DNA from: an uncultured Eubacteriales bacterium
Lineage (GTDB): Bacteria > Bacillota > Clostridia > Oscillospirales > Acutalibacteraceae
NCBI GenBank assembly: GCA_934489895.1
Contig: CAKSST010000013.1
Location: 1-50,589 of the forward strand
DNA: 50,589 bases
Direction: 5' to 3'
A program made the position numbers and the translations under genes. The notes under the pieces are model-generated. The model saw only the letters and a program-made list of their open reading frames with translations, was not told the DNA's origin and did no database searches. Shown here in pieces: positions 14,063-21,403 of the stretch; positions within the stretch are counted from its first letter, which is position 1; each line of letters starts with the position of its first letter.

Positions 14063-15354
14063 AGTTGACCTCCGTTTTTAGCAGCGTTACGCTTGCTTTT
14101 TAATTTAATCCAATCCTTTGCAATGCTCTCATTGCGGTTTACTGATAGGATAATTCCAACAAGTGCCATATCGTAAATAATGAACATTCCTCCTGTTACA
14201 ACGAAGGGGACGCACATAAAGAAGTTCGGAAGAACCCCAATGTCGGATAAGGCAGTGAAAACAATTCGTAAAATATAAATCAACAGCACGGTATTGGTTA
14301 GAAGTTTGCCAACCTCAGTATCCTGCTTTTTTGAAGTCCTGTAAAGGATAGCAAACAATATCCCGAATACAAACAGCAAAAATACAAGTGAAAATTTTCC
14401 GTATTCGTACAGGAGCAGGGTGATTGGGTGGTCATAGAAGTAGCTCATTACCTTCACATCAACAGGCATTCCGCTTTTTCCAATTAACTCCGCTTCACGA
14501 AACACCGAAAAGAAATCGAGCTGTTGTAAATATCCTGTATTTTCCTGCAAGCGAAAAAGATGATAAAAGCGGCTTAACAGGTACACTCCGATAATAAGAA
14601 AAATCAGCATACAAGCCACACCGAAGATATTAACACGATTCCATTTCAGCCATTTTAATTTTAACCCGCAGCAAAAGATGAATAGCTCGCAAGCCAACAG
14701 CAACACAAAAACTGGAAACGCTTGATTTATTAACGCTAAAGTCAGCGGAAAAATAGCATATAGCCAGTAATGTATGATTTTTGTCTCGCTTTCACTGTTC
14801 TTTTCATAAAACAGGATTCCGACCAAAACAATCGGATAGCATAGCAGCAGGTAGAACAGAAAACCGTATCCAAGCGGTGCAAATCCGTTCCATAATTCAT
14901 AGAGTAGCCCGAAGATTGCCGCCAGTGAGAGCAGTCCGTATAACGCTCTTGGAAAGCGAATTAAGACAGTGTAATCAATAAAATACAAAAAAGCAGCAAC
15001 ACAAACTCCAAGCACAATACCGATTATCTTTGGTACGGTCAGGGATATTGAGGTTAGCATAGCAGAGATTAGAATACCACTCAGCAGCAACACGCCTGCT
15101 ATGAGCAGCAACAGCCAATTCACTTTCGGGCGGTGGACAATATCAAGCTCTGTCCCAACTACATCTGCATCGCCCATTTCTTCAATGGCTTTTCTCATTG
15201 CTTCTTTCTGATTCAGACCGTTTTCCCGCAAAGCATCGTATTGGTCGTTTATGTGGTCAGAAAGCTCTCTTGTTGCCACAACCTTTGCTCTGCTCCAACG
15301 AATGTATCTTTGAACATCCTTGATATATTCTTCGGGAGAATTATATTCCTGCAA
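14059..15354 (-). CDS. HAAS-domain FtsW/RodA-like multipass membrane protein
   Basis: About 431 residues. The N-terminus (EEYIKDVQRYIRWSRAKVVATRELSDHINDQYDAL...EEMGDADVVGTEL, about 5-70) is a permease-prefix/HAAS signalling domain, usually paired with PadR regulators. Then come about ten hydrophobic helices. The last part (LLYEYGKFSLVFLLFVFGILF...LSDIGVLPNFFMCVPFVVTGGMFIIYDMALVGIILSV) follows the FtsW/RodA/SpoVE pattern NLGLLP-x-LPF-GG-G. The catalytic Asp of SEDS polymerases is not evident in the loop ELIGKSGMPVDVKVMSYFYDH, although a D is present. The start is taken as TTG 15354 after GGGGGTG; it overlaps padR by 14 bases. Function is uncertain. Confidence 0.75.
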   Translation of the reverse strand: MQEYNSPEEYIKDVQRYIRWSRAKVVATRELSDHINDQYDALRENGLNQKEAMRKAIEEMGDADVVGTELDIVHRPKVNWLLLLIAGVLLLSGILISAMLTSISLTVPKIIGIVLGVCVAAFLYFIDYTVLIRFPRALYGLLSLAAIFGLLYELWNGFAPLGYGFLFYLLLCYPIVLVGILFYEKNSESETKIIHYWLYAIFPLTLALINQAFPVFVLLLACELFIFCCGLKLKWLKWNRVNIFGVACMLIFLIIGVYLLSRFYHLFRLQENTGYLQQLDFFSVFREAELIGKSGMPVDVKVMSYFYDHPITLLLYEYGKFSLVFLLFVFGILFAILYRTSKKQDTEVGKLLTNTVLLIYILRIVFTALSDIGVLPNFFMCVPFVVTGGMFIIYDMALVGIILSVNRNESIAKDWIKLKSKRNAAKNGGQL

Positions 15355-15688
15355 GCAAAACACCCCCCGACAAAACCTTATTGACTGCGGCAGAGTAGCT
15401 TTCCCACTCAGACAGCCGCACCACAAGAAATCTTTTCCCTTCATCTGTAATCCTGTAATATTTTCTTGTTTTCCCCGCAACAGTTTCTCCGTCATAGGAC
15501 ACAAGATACTGCTTTTGCTCTAAGAGATGGAGCAGAGGATATAATGTTCCTGCTTTCAATTCAAAAGTATGGTCGGATTGCTTCGCAAGTTCTTCTATCA
15601 TCTGATACCCATACATATCTTGTTTTTCAAGCAGCTTCAAAATCAGCATATCTGTATTCCCTGAAATCAGAGATTTATCAATTGCCAT
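15341..15688 (-). CDS. padR: PadR-family transcriptional regulator
   Basis: A 115-residue winged-helix regulator: GNTDMLILKLLEKQDMYGYQMIEELAKQSDHTFELKAGTLYPLLHLLEQKQYLVSYDGETVAGKTRKYYRITDEGKR is the classic PadR core, with a short dimerisation helix after it. ATG 15688 has AAGGAGGGAC upstream. It leads a three-gene operon with the HAAS/FtsW-like protein and a lipoprotein, and likely represses it from the palindromic promoter region. Confidence 0.93.
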   Translation of the reverse strand: MAIDKSLISGNTDMLILKLLEKQDMYGYQMIEELAKQSDHTFELKAGTLYPLLHLLEQKQYLVSYDGETVAGKTRKYYRITDEGKRFLVVRLSEWESYSAAVNKVLSGGVLLAGI

Positions 15689-15708
15689 ATATGTCCCTCC
15701 TTGTATCG

Positions 15709-15752
15709 ACAGTCTACATATCGATTATATATAGATTGCCGATATAAGTCAA
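15709..15752 (-). promoter_or_regulatory. PadR operon promoter with overlapping palindromic operator
   Basis: On the minus strand TTGACT (15752..15747), 17 bases, TATAAT (15729..15724). TATCG/CGATA-type half-sites recur across it (ATATCG near 15745..15740, ATCGAT near 15724..15719, TATCGAC-type near 15710), giving partial dyads over the -10 and start region. Autorepression by PadR is inferred. Confidence 0.65.
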
Positions 15753-15830
15753 GAGGCAACAGACAACATTCATAAAAAGTTTGCTTTTGGATTGCCAAAC
15801 CCTATGTTTTCAGCATAATCTCTCTACTGT

Positions 15831-16590
15831 AGCGCTTTTAACCCACAAATGCCTTGTGTTAAGCCATATTCTCGTCATAAAATACGAGGGGTAAGGCATT
15901 TACACCTTTACCCCTCGCTTTGCGTTACCGCCAGTCTGCTATGCGAAGATGATTTCTTTATTCACAATCTCCATCGCACAAGCCCGTATATTATTCATTC
16001 TCCTGACCCATTCTAAGGCGTTTTCCGCCTTTAATTGTTCCGTGATACCCTGTGCCTGCTTCATGCCATCTATGAGCCGTTCAAAGCGTTCCTGCGCCTG
16101 TTCGTTGATGCCGGAAAGATAAGTGTTGAGCTTACCGCTGGTCAGAAGTGTTGTGTAGGTTGCTTTTCTATGTTCTTTCAGGTAGCGTTTGTGCCGCTGT
16201 CCCCATATCCCGATAGGCTTTTCTTCTTCGGGTGGCAAGCTAAGGCACGGCAAATAGTATTCGCCTTGCAGTTCATACCAAAGACCGTTGTTTTCATCAT
16301 AAATGTACTTGTCCATCTTGAAATCCTCCAGTATAATATATTCGCACATATGTCACAGTTTCCCGATTGCCACTTGTTTTTATAGCTTGTTATCAGATTT
16401 TTCTTCCCTTATTTTTGCCCTTATGAGGTGGCGAGGGAAGCATAAACGCAAGTGAAATCGTATAAAGGGATAAGGCGGACACATTGCGATAAATCCTTTG
16501 TTTTCAAGCGTTTTGGAGGATTTTATTAAAGCCCTATGAGGGGCAGTAACCACTTATGAAATCGTGGTTTTCAAATTCCGATTTATCAGT
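15831..16590. repeat. right copy of the tnpV-containing direct repeat
   Basis: Same orientation and order as 8369-9125: a CCCCTC hairpin region, tnpV, the GGAGG leader, then the CTTCCCT / AGGGAAG hairpin (about 16405-16441) and an AAGTGAAATCGTATAAAGG block. The two copies bracket 9.1-15.8 kb. Confidence 0.75.
15939..16316 (-). CDS. tnpV: TnpV-family transposon protein
   Basis: About 125 residues: MDKYIYDENNGLWYELQGEYYLPCL..., then GIWGQRHKRYLKEHRKATYTTLL..., ending MNNIRACAMEIVNKEIIFA. This is the TnpV family carried by clostridial mobile elements; no catalytic motif is known and the role is not established. ATG 16316 is chosen over the upstream in-frame start at 16349 because GGAGG lies 8-9 bases before it and because the decayed copy keeps the same start. 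Intact, unlike the copy at 8476-8848. Confidence 0.88.
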   Translation of the reverse strand: MDKYIYDENNGLWYELQGEYYLPCLSLPPEEEKPIGIWGQRHKRYLKEHRKATYTTLLTSGKLNTYLSGINEQAQERFERLIDGMKQAQGITEQLKAENALEWVRRMNNIRACAMEIVNKEIIFA

Positions 16591-16732
16591 TTGAATTTGT
16601 ATTTTTATTGGATAAATAGATGTTGCCAATAACAATGACTATAAAGCTTAAGTGTTAATATGCGTTGCTTGTAGCAACGGGTCGTTCCTCATACAATAGT
16701 ATTAAAGACTGAAAGAAATGAGGTTATTCCTA
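16317..16732. other. non-coding region between tnpV and the XRE regulator
   Basis: No gene found. It contains the hairpin CTTCCCT / AGGGAAG (about 16405-16441) with GCCCTTATGAG in the loop, related to those at 8935 and 9189, and a small GTTGC / GCAAC hairpin at about 16664-16678 just before a weak promoter (TTGTAG, 17 bases, TACAAT at 16692-16697) for the following gene. Confidence 0.45.
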
Positions 16733-17242
16733 ATGTTAAACGAAAACATTAAAGCAATCAGAAAATCAAAAGGACTTTCGCAAGAAGAGCTTGCTATCAA
16801 ACTGAATGTGGTGAGACAAACAATATCTAAATGGGAGCAAGGATTGTCAGTTCCGGATTCTGATATGTTGATCTCCATATCAGAGGTGCTCGAAACACCC
16901 GTAAGCACTTTGCTTGGAGACGCTGTTATTGAGTCGAAGGTTGATGACTTAAAAGTGATTTCCGAAAAACTGGAGATTATAAATTTACAGCTCGCACAAA
17001 GGAAGATCACAAGGCGAAAAATACTTCATTGGCTGTTTATCTTATTGTGTGCGGTCATAGTAACAATTTCGGCGCTCTTAATATCATTAAATAGTTCTTA
17101 CTTGGATTGGAATTACAGTAACCCTGAAACCGCTGTTGTAGGAGTTGCTTTTCACGCATTTGAATGGCTGTTTGTCAGGTTAGCACCGCTTCTTCTTATA
17201 GGGTCAATTGTTGGAATTTTATTGACACGGAACAAGCGGTAA
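16733..17242 (+). CDS. XRE-family regulator with C-terminal membrane helices
   Basis: About 169 residues. The N-terminal helix-turn-helix (LNENIKAIRKSKGLSQEELAIKLNVVRQTISKWEQGLSVPDSDMLISISEVL, about 2-60) is the XRE type; after a linker there are two hydrophobic helices (ILHWLFILLCAVIVTISALLI and WLFVRLAPLLLIGSIVGILL), so the regulator is probably membrane-bound. ATG 16733 has GAGG upstream; the extra five codons from 16718 have no ribosome site. A common clostridial architecture; target unknown. Confidence 0.85.
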   Translation: MLNENIKAIRKSKGLSQEELAIKLNVVRQTISKWEQGLSVPDSDMLISISEVLETPVSTLLGDAVIESKVDDLKVISEKLEIINLQLAQRKITRRKILHWLFILLCAVIVTISALLISLNSSYLDWNYSNPETAVVGVAFHAFEWLFVRLAPLLLIGSIVGILLTRNKR

Positions 17243-17380
17243 AGTAAATGCTGATGCTTTGCCTACCGGTACACAAAAAGATGGTAACAGCAATACGTAT
17301 TTTGTGCTTCTGTATTGATAATTGCTTTGGATATGGCATTTGTGTTTTACAGAAAAAACGATATTTCATAAAAGATTATA

Positions 17381-17427
17381 AAAAACAGTTAATCCCGCGG
17401 CTTTTCGCGGTATTAACTGCTTTTTAT
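17381..17427 (+). terminator. rho-independent terminator
   Basis: CAGTTAAT(C)CCGCG pairs with CGCGG(T)ATTAACTG, followed by CTTTTTATA. It follows the XRE gene and a 140-base stretch with a possible decayed protein tail. Confidence 0.85.
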
Positions 17428-17437
17428 ACAAATTATC

Positions 17438-17466
17438 TTGCCCTGAACTCTTTCATATGATATTAT
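17438..17466 (+). promoter_or_regulatory. probable promoter of the AIM24 family gene
   Basis: TTGCCC, 17 bases, TATTAT, 31 bases ahead of the ATG. The -10 is good, the -35 only partial. Confidence 0.5.
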
Positions 17467-17497
17467 AAAATTATACTTTAAAAGAGAGGCAAAAGAT

Positions 17498-18220
17498 ATG
17501 ATAAGATATGAAATTGAAGGTGGTAATTTACCTGTTGTAATATGTTACCCCGAGGCAGGGCAGTCGCTTTGCAGTGAGAGCGGCGCTATGAGCTGGATGA
17601 GCCCCAATATGCATATGAATACCAATACGGGTGGCGGAATAAAGAAGGTTTTCGGCAGACTTGTTTCGGGTGAGTCGATATTTATGAACGAGTACACAGC
17701 CGAGGGCAGCGACGGTATGATTGCCTTTGCTTCAAGCTTTCCCGGTTCAATAATACCGTTCCGGGTTACACAAGGTAACGGCATAATTGCACAAAAGCGC
17801 AGTTTTCTTGCTATGGAAAAGGGTCTTGATTTGTCTGTGTTTTTTCAAAAGAGGTTAGGCAAAGGTTTATTTGGAGGCGAAGGCTTCATTATGCAAAGAA
17901 TATCGGGCGACGGTATGGTTTTCCTTGAAATTGACGGTTATTGCAAAGAGTATGAGCTTGGTTACGGCGAAAGCATTGTTATAGACACAGGCTTCCTTGC
18001 CGCAATGAGCGAAAGCTGCACAATGGATATACAGACCGTTAAGGGTGCAAAAAACATATTCTTCGGCGGAGAGGGACTGTTCCACACACGCGTTACAGGC
18101 CCCGGTAAAGTTTACATTCAGTCAATGCCGATTATAAATACCGCACAGGCGCTCGCACCTTACTTAAATATAGGTGACAGCGGCAACGGCGGCGGAATAA
18201 ATATTCGTTTGGGTGATTAA
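17498..18220 (+). CDS. AIM24 / TIGR00266 family protein
   Basis: A 240-residue beta-rich protein of the AIM24 superfamily (tryptophan-attenuator-like trimer fold). Characteristic phrases: VICYPEAGQSLCSESGAMSWMSPNM, GESIFMNEYTAEGSDGMIAFASSFPGSIIPF, FLAMEKGLDLSVFFQKRL, GEGFIMQRISGDGMVFLEIDG, VKGAKNIFFGGEGLFHTRVTGPGKVYIQSMP. No signal peptide or membrane helix; cytosolic. Function in bacteria is not established. ATG 17498 has AGAGAGGC upstream. Monocistronic, ending in a strong terminator. Confidence 0.9.
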   Translation: MIRYEIEGGNLPVVICYPEAGQSLCSESGAMSWMSPNMHMNTNTGGGIKKVFGRLVSGESIFMNEYTAEGSDGMIAFASSFPGSIIPFRVTQGNGIIAQKRSFLAMEKGLDLSVFFQKRLGKGLFGGEGFIMQRISGDGMVFLEIDGYCKEYELGYGESIVIDTGFLAAMSESCTMDIQTVKGAKNIFFGGEGLFHTRVTGPGKVYIQSMPIINTAQALAPYLNIGDSGNGGGINIRLGD

Positions 18221-18268
18221 AATGAAAAAAAGACTCTGTTTTTAAAACAGAGTCTTTTTTTCATTTTA
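18219..18268. terminator. bidirectional terminator
   Basis: AAAATGAAAAAAAGACTCTGTTTT and AAAACAGAGTCTTTTTTTCATTTT form a 22-24 bp stem with A/T runs on both sides; it serves the AIM24 gene (+) and the phosphohexomutase (-). Confidence 0.95.
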
Positions 18269-18275
18269 TAAAACT

Positions 18276-19778
18276 TTATTTTGCATAGTCTAACAATGCA
18301 TTTGCGTCAAGCTTATCATAGTTTTTGATAAACCGTGCAAGCTCAGCGGCAATAATTTTTGCGCCGCCTGCAACATTACTTTCAATGTTAAGGGGAAGCA
18401 ACGGGTCGTGTAAGGAAAGACGGAGCAGAAACCAACCGTTACCGTGGCTTTCATCAAGGTTAACGCGCACACCTTCGTAATTGTTGGGCACAAGACTCCA
18501 GCCGTTCTGTTTTTGGGCGTAAGCGGTGAGCTCGTCAATAACCTGCTGGCCGTAAGCTTTGAAACCGTCAAGCAATATGTTCATTCTAAACTCAATGCTT
18601 TCGGCGGGCTCTTTAAGTGTGGCGATAAGTGACTCTAAGGTGTAACCCTCTCTTTTGCCGCGAGCAAGCTCAATAAGCAACTTGGTCACAAGGTAAGCAC
18701 CGTCATCAAGGAAATAGTTTTCCTTTAATGCGCCGTGGCCTGAGGTCTCAATAGCCAGCTGACTGTCTTTGCCCTCATTATTAAGGCGTATCGACTCATT
18801 TATTACATTGCGGTAGCCGCGTTTGAAGCGGTGATGAACGCCGCCCTTTTCGGCAATGAATTTTGCAAGGCCTGTTGATGTGATAGAGTCGGTAACAATT
18901 GTTGTACCGGGGTGCTCACGAAGCAGTATAGCCGCAAGCATTGCTATAATACGGTTGCGATTTAATTCACTGCCGTCGCTTAATACCGCACCTGCGCGGT
19001 CAACGTCGGTATCAAAAATAATACCCAGATCGGCTTTTGCACTCTTAACGGCTGCGGTTATGCTTGACATGGCGGTTTTATCCTCAGGGTTGGGAATGTG
19101 GTTGGGAAAGCTACCGTCGGGGTCAAGATAAAGGCTGCCCGTAGTGTCGGCGCCCAAGGGCTTTAACACCTTGTCAACGTAAAAGCCGCCTGCGCCGTTA
19201 CCTGCATCAACAACAATCTTAAAGCCGTCAAGTGGTTTATCCTCACCTGTGGCAGTTCTGATTTTGTCGGCAAGAATTTTTGCGTAGGTGTCCATAAACT
19301 CGGTTGTCTTAAGACTGCCGGCGTTAAGACCTGTTTGTGTGTCGCCTTCGGCAAACTCTAATATTTCTTTAATATCAGCCTTTTCAAGACCGCCGTTTGC
19401 GGTAAAGAATTTAAATCCGTTGCGGTTAAAGGGTAGATGGCTTGCGGTTATCATAACCGTACCGTCAAACTTATAGCCTTCGGTTACGGTTGCCATAAAC
19501 ATAGCAGGGGTGCTTGCCATAGAAAAATCAGTAACCTCTAAGCCCTGCTGTACCATAGCGTCGCAAATCCACTCACAAAGGGCAGGACCCGAAAGACGTG
19601 AGTCACGGCCTACGGCTACCTTTAAATTATTTTTGCCCGTCTTTTTTGCAAGCCAGAGCGCAAAGCCTCTGCCTATATTGCGGCAAACTTCTTGGGTAAG
19701 GTTTACTGATTGACCCTCAATACCTTCAAGGGCAACGCCGCGTATATCGCTACCGTTTTGCAGTTTTTTGTAATCCAT
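18276..19778 (-). CDS. phosphohexomutase (phosphoglucomutase/phosphomannomutase family)
   Basis: A 500-residue alpha-D-phosphohexomutase that interconverts hexose 1- and 6-phosphates. The active-site phosphoserine loop is TASHLPFNRNGFKFF (about 110-125), the Mg loop is DTDVDRAG, the sugar-binding loop is ETSGHG, and the C-terminal phosphate loop is in the SNVAGGAK region. The arrangement fits the PMM/PGM group. It could feed glucose-1-phosphate to the glg operon at 28-32 kb. ATG 19778 is preferred; an in-frame TTG at 19784 is closer to AAAGGA and is possible. Confidence 0.93.
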   Translation of the reverse strand: MDYKKLQNGSDIRGVALEGIEGQSVNLTQEVCRNIGRGFALWLAKKTGKNNLKVAVGRDSRLSGPALCEWICDAMVQQGLEVTDFSMASTPAMFMATVTEGYKFDGTVMITASHLPFNRNGFKFFTANGGLEKADIKEILEFAEGDTQTGLNAGSLKTTEFMDTYAKILADKIRTATGEDKPLDGFKIVVDAGNGAGGFYVDKVLKPLGADTTGSLYLDPDGSFPNHIPNPEDKTAMSSITAAVKSAKADLGIIFDTDVDRAGAVLSDGSELNRNRIIAMLAAILLREHPGTTIVTDSITSTGLAKFIAEKGGVHHRFKRGYRNVINESIRLNNEGKDSQLAIETSGHGALKENYFLDDGAYLVTKLLIELARGKREGYTLESLIATLKEPAESIEFRMNILLDGFKAYGQQVIDELTAYAQKQNGWSLVPNNYEGVRVNLDESHGNGWFLLRLSLHDPLLPLNIESNVAGGAKIIAAELARFIKNYDKLDANALLDYAK

Positions 19779-19814
19779 TTTCAAACTTTTCCTTTCGTTT
19801 GATTGCTTTAATGT

Positions 19815-19843
19815 ATTTTAGCATGATAATTGGCAGTAATCAA
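19815..19843 (-). promoter_or_regulatory. promoter of the phosphohexomutase gene
   Basis: On the minus strand TTGATT (19843..19838), 17 bases, TAAAAT (19820..19815). Confidence 0.65.
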
Positions 19844-19955
19844 TATAAATGTGATAACAGATAAATAAAAAACACAATGGAATCGTCATAATATATAAAA
19901 ACGAATGTATTTATTGTTAAAATCCACAAAAATAATTAACAAAACATAATAAAAC

Positions 19956-19983
19956 TTGATTTTTTGTACTAAACAATTATAAT
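19956..19983 (+). promoter_or_regulatory. promoter upstream of the secreted-protein gene
   Basis: TTGATT (19956-19961), 16 bases, TATAAT (19978-19983). The transcript would carry a leader of about 190 bases. Confidence 0.6.
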
Positions 19984-20181
19984 GAAATTAAAGAGATTAG
20001 GGGGTGAATGAAATGATTTACATATAGATGCATAAATCTTTTGTGTTTTCATATTTAGATGTAATGTTTAGTGAAGCACAAAACGAATTTTCGTTATTAG
20101 ATTTATGTTTATACAATTTTTACTTCATTAGGCATAAATAAAATCGTCAAAAACCAGTATTAACGAAAAGGAGTTTTACAA

Positions 20182-20987
20182 ATGACAAAAAATCAACTTT
20201 TTTAAGAATTGTAGCAGTTTTTACTATTATTTCTGTTTTTGTGTGTCCGCTTGGTGTATCGGCTAATAATCAATTGAATCATATAGATGAGTTTTTGTTA
20301 GATGCAGGGTTCCCTTCACACACAATTGATGCAATGTCGGATATTCAAAAAGGATTGATATATGAACAATCTGTAGGAAAGATAATAGGATATGGGGGAG
20401 AATCAACACAAAATTTCGTGTTAAATGATGAGCAAAGTTTAATAGAAATTGATGATTCAATACAACCTTGTAGCGGAACTATTTCTTCTTCTGATTTAAC
20501 ACTTTCTGTGATATCTACCTATACTATGGATTTGGATGGTAATATTGAGTATTATACAGTATATCCAAATTTTGTTTGGCATAAGGCAGTAAAAGTAAAG
20601 AACGATTCTTTTTCTATGACTATGTATCCAGGATGGGAGGCTATACCGCAAGACGAGAATTTTAGACTTCATCTTATGAATAGCAATGGCGATTCGGCGC
20701 AATATGTGGATATATCTCCGACAGGAAGCGGATCAGCAGGATATACATACAAAGTTCCTTCAAGTGTTGGAATTTTGCAAGGAATGTATGAGGGATATGC
20801 TTATTTTAGTGTAGAGAAGACCACTTCGTCAGCTTCCCAAAGGATTACCTTGCATTATGTGCATGATAAAAGTTCAAGTATGAATATTTCTTATTCCATT
20901 TCAATTGTTAATTTTAGTATTAATTTATCGTCATCTAATAACAATTTAAATGTAATGTCAGGAAATTATAATATAAATGTCATATAG
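20182..20987 (+). pseudogene. secreted protein gene, frameshifted in a poly-A run of the signal peptide
   Basis: ATG 20182 follows a strong AAAAGGAG site but reads MTKNQLF and stops. One extra A in the run of six at 20187-20192 would give M-T-K-K-S-T-F-L-R-I-V-A-V-F and on to ...SVFVCPLGVSA, a normal signal peptide joined to the long frame that ends with TAG at 20985-20987. The mature part, about 240 residues, is Ser/Asn-rich and beta-like (SISIVNFSINLSSSNNNLNV), with no recognised domain. It could be a true mutation, a reversible slippage site or a sequencing error. Confidence 0.65.
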
Positions 20988-21035
20988 AATTGTGCTTTGT
21001 AAATGTTTAAGCAATATTAATTAGTTTATGATGAC

Positions 21036-21065
21036 CACACACATTTCATATTTGAAATGTGTGGG
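21036..21065. repeat. hairpin after the secreted-protein gene
   Basis: CACACATTTCA-TATT-TGAAATGTGTG, an 11-bp perfect stem. It has no U-run, so it is a poor terminator but may stabilise the mRNA end. Confidence 0.55.
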
Positions 21066-21121
21066 GAAATATGATATAATTTACAATGATAAGATTGTCC
21101 TTGTGTTTTGGAGTGTAATAT

Positions 21122-21298
21122 ATGAAAATAAAACTTAAGTTGATGGTTTTGGGAAACGCCTTAATGCTGATAGGAATATATTTAAGGGTGATATACATTG
21201 AGCATATATCTAACAATTTTGTTGAATTTCTATGGCAATGGTTACCTATTATAGGATTTATAATATTGTTATTTTCTTTTTTTTGGGATGATAAATAA
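21122..21298 (+). CDS. small two-helix membrane protein, 58 aa
   Basis: ATG 21122 with GGAG 8 bases upstream opens MKIKLKLMVLGNALMLIGIY..., then a polar turn (IEHISNNFVEF) and a second hydrophobic helix (WLPIIGFIILLFSFFW) ending WDDK and TAA. A terminator follows directly, which supports a real gene. No family recognised. Confidence 0.6.
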   Translation: MKIKLKLMVLGNALMLIGIYLRVIYIEHISNNFVEFLWQWLPIIGFIILLFSFFWDDK

Positions 21299-21301
21299 TA
21301 A

Positions 21302-21343
21302 TTAAACTCTGTGTGTTTTTCAAACATGCGGAGTTTTCTTTTA
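21302..21343 (+). terminator. terminator after the 58-aa membrane protein
   Basis: AAACTCTGTGTGTTT pairs with AAACATGCGGAGTTT over 15 positions with wobble pairs, followed by TCTTTTAATTT. Confidence 0.8.
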
Positions 21344-21350
21344 ATTTGTC

Positions 21351-21379
21351 TTGAAAAATAATACTTTTGGCATTATACT
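21351..21379 (+). promoter_or_regulatory. promoter of the DUF1461-thrE operon
   Basis: TTGAAA (21351-21356), 17 bases, TATACT (21374-21379). Confidence 0.65.
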
Positions 21380-21403
21380 AACTGTGGAAGTTATAAAGAG
21401 AGG

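Larger units (their letters stand above)
19785..20181. other. AT-rich intergenic region with two promoters and a possible small ORF
   Basis: It holds the mutase promoter on the minus strand and a promoter on the plus strand for the secreted-protein gene. After the plus promoter, AGGGGG precedes a frame from GTG 20004 to TAA 20141 (VNEMIYI, TAG, then MHKSFVFSYLDVMFSEAQ... for 37 codons). The in-frame TAG at 20025-20027 splits it. I do not call this a gene; composition alone could keep it open. Confidence 0.35.

Noticed and set aside
17248..17460. 70-codon plus-strand frame after the XRE gene
   Set aside because: It reads through a terminator hairpin and has no ribosome site; a possible decayed tail in another frame is reported separately.
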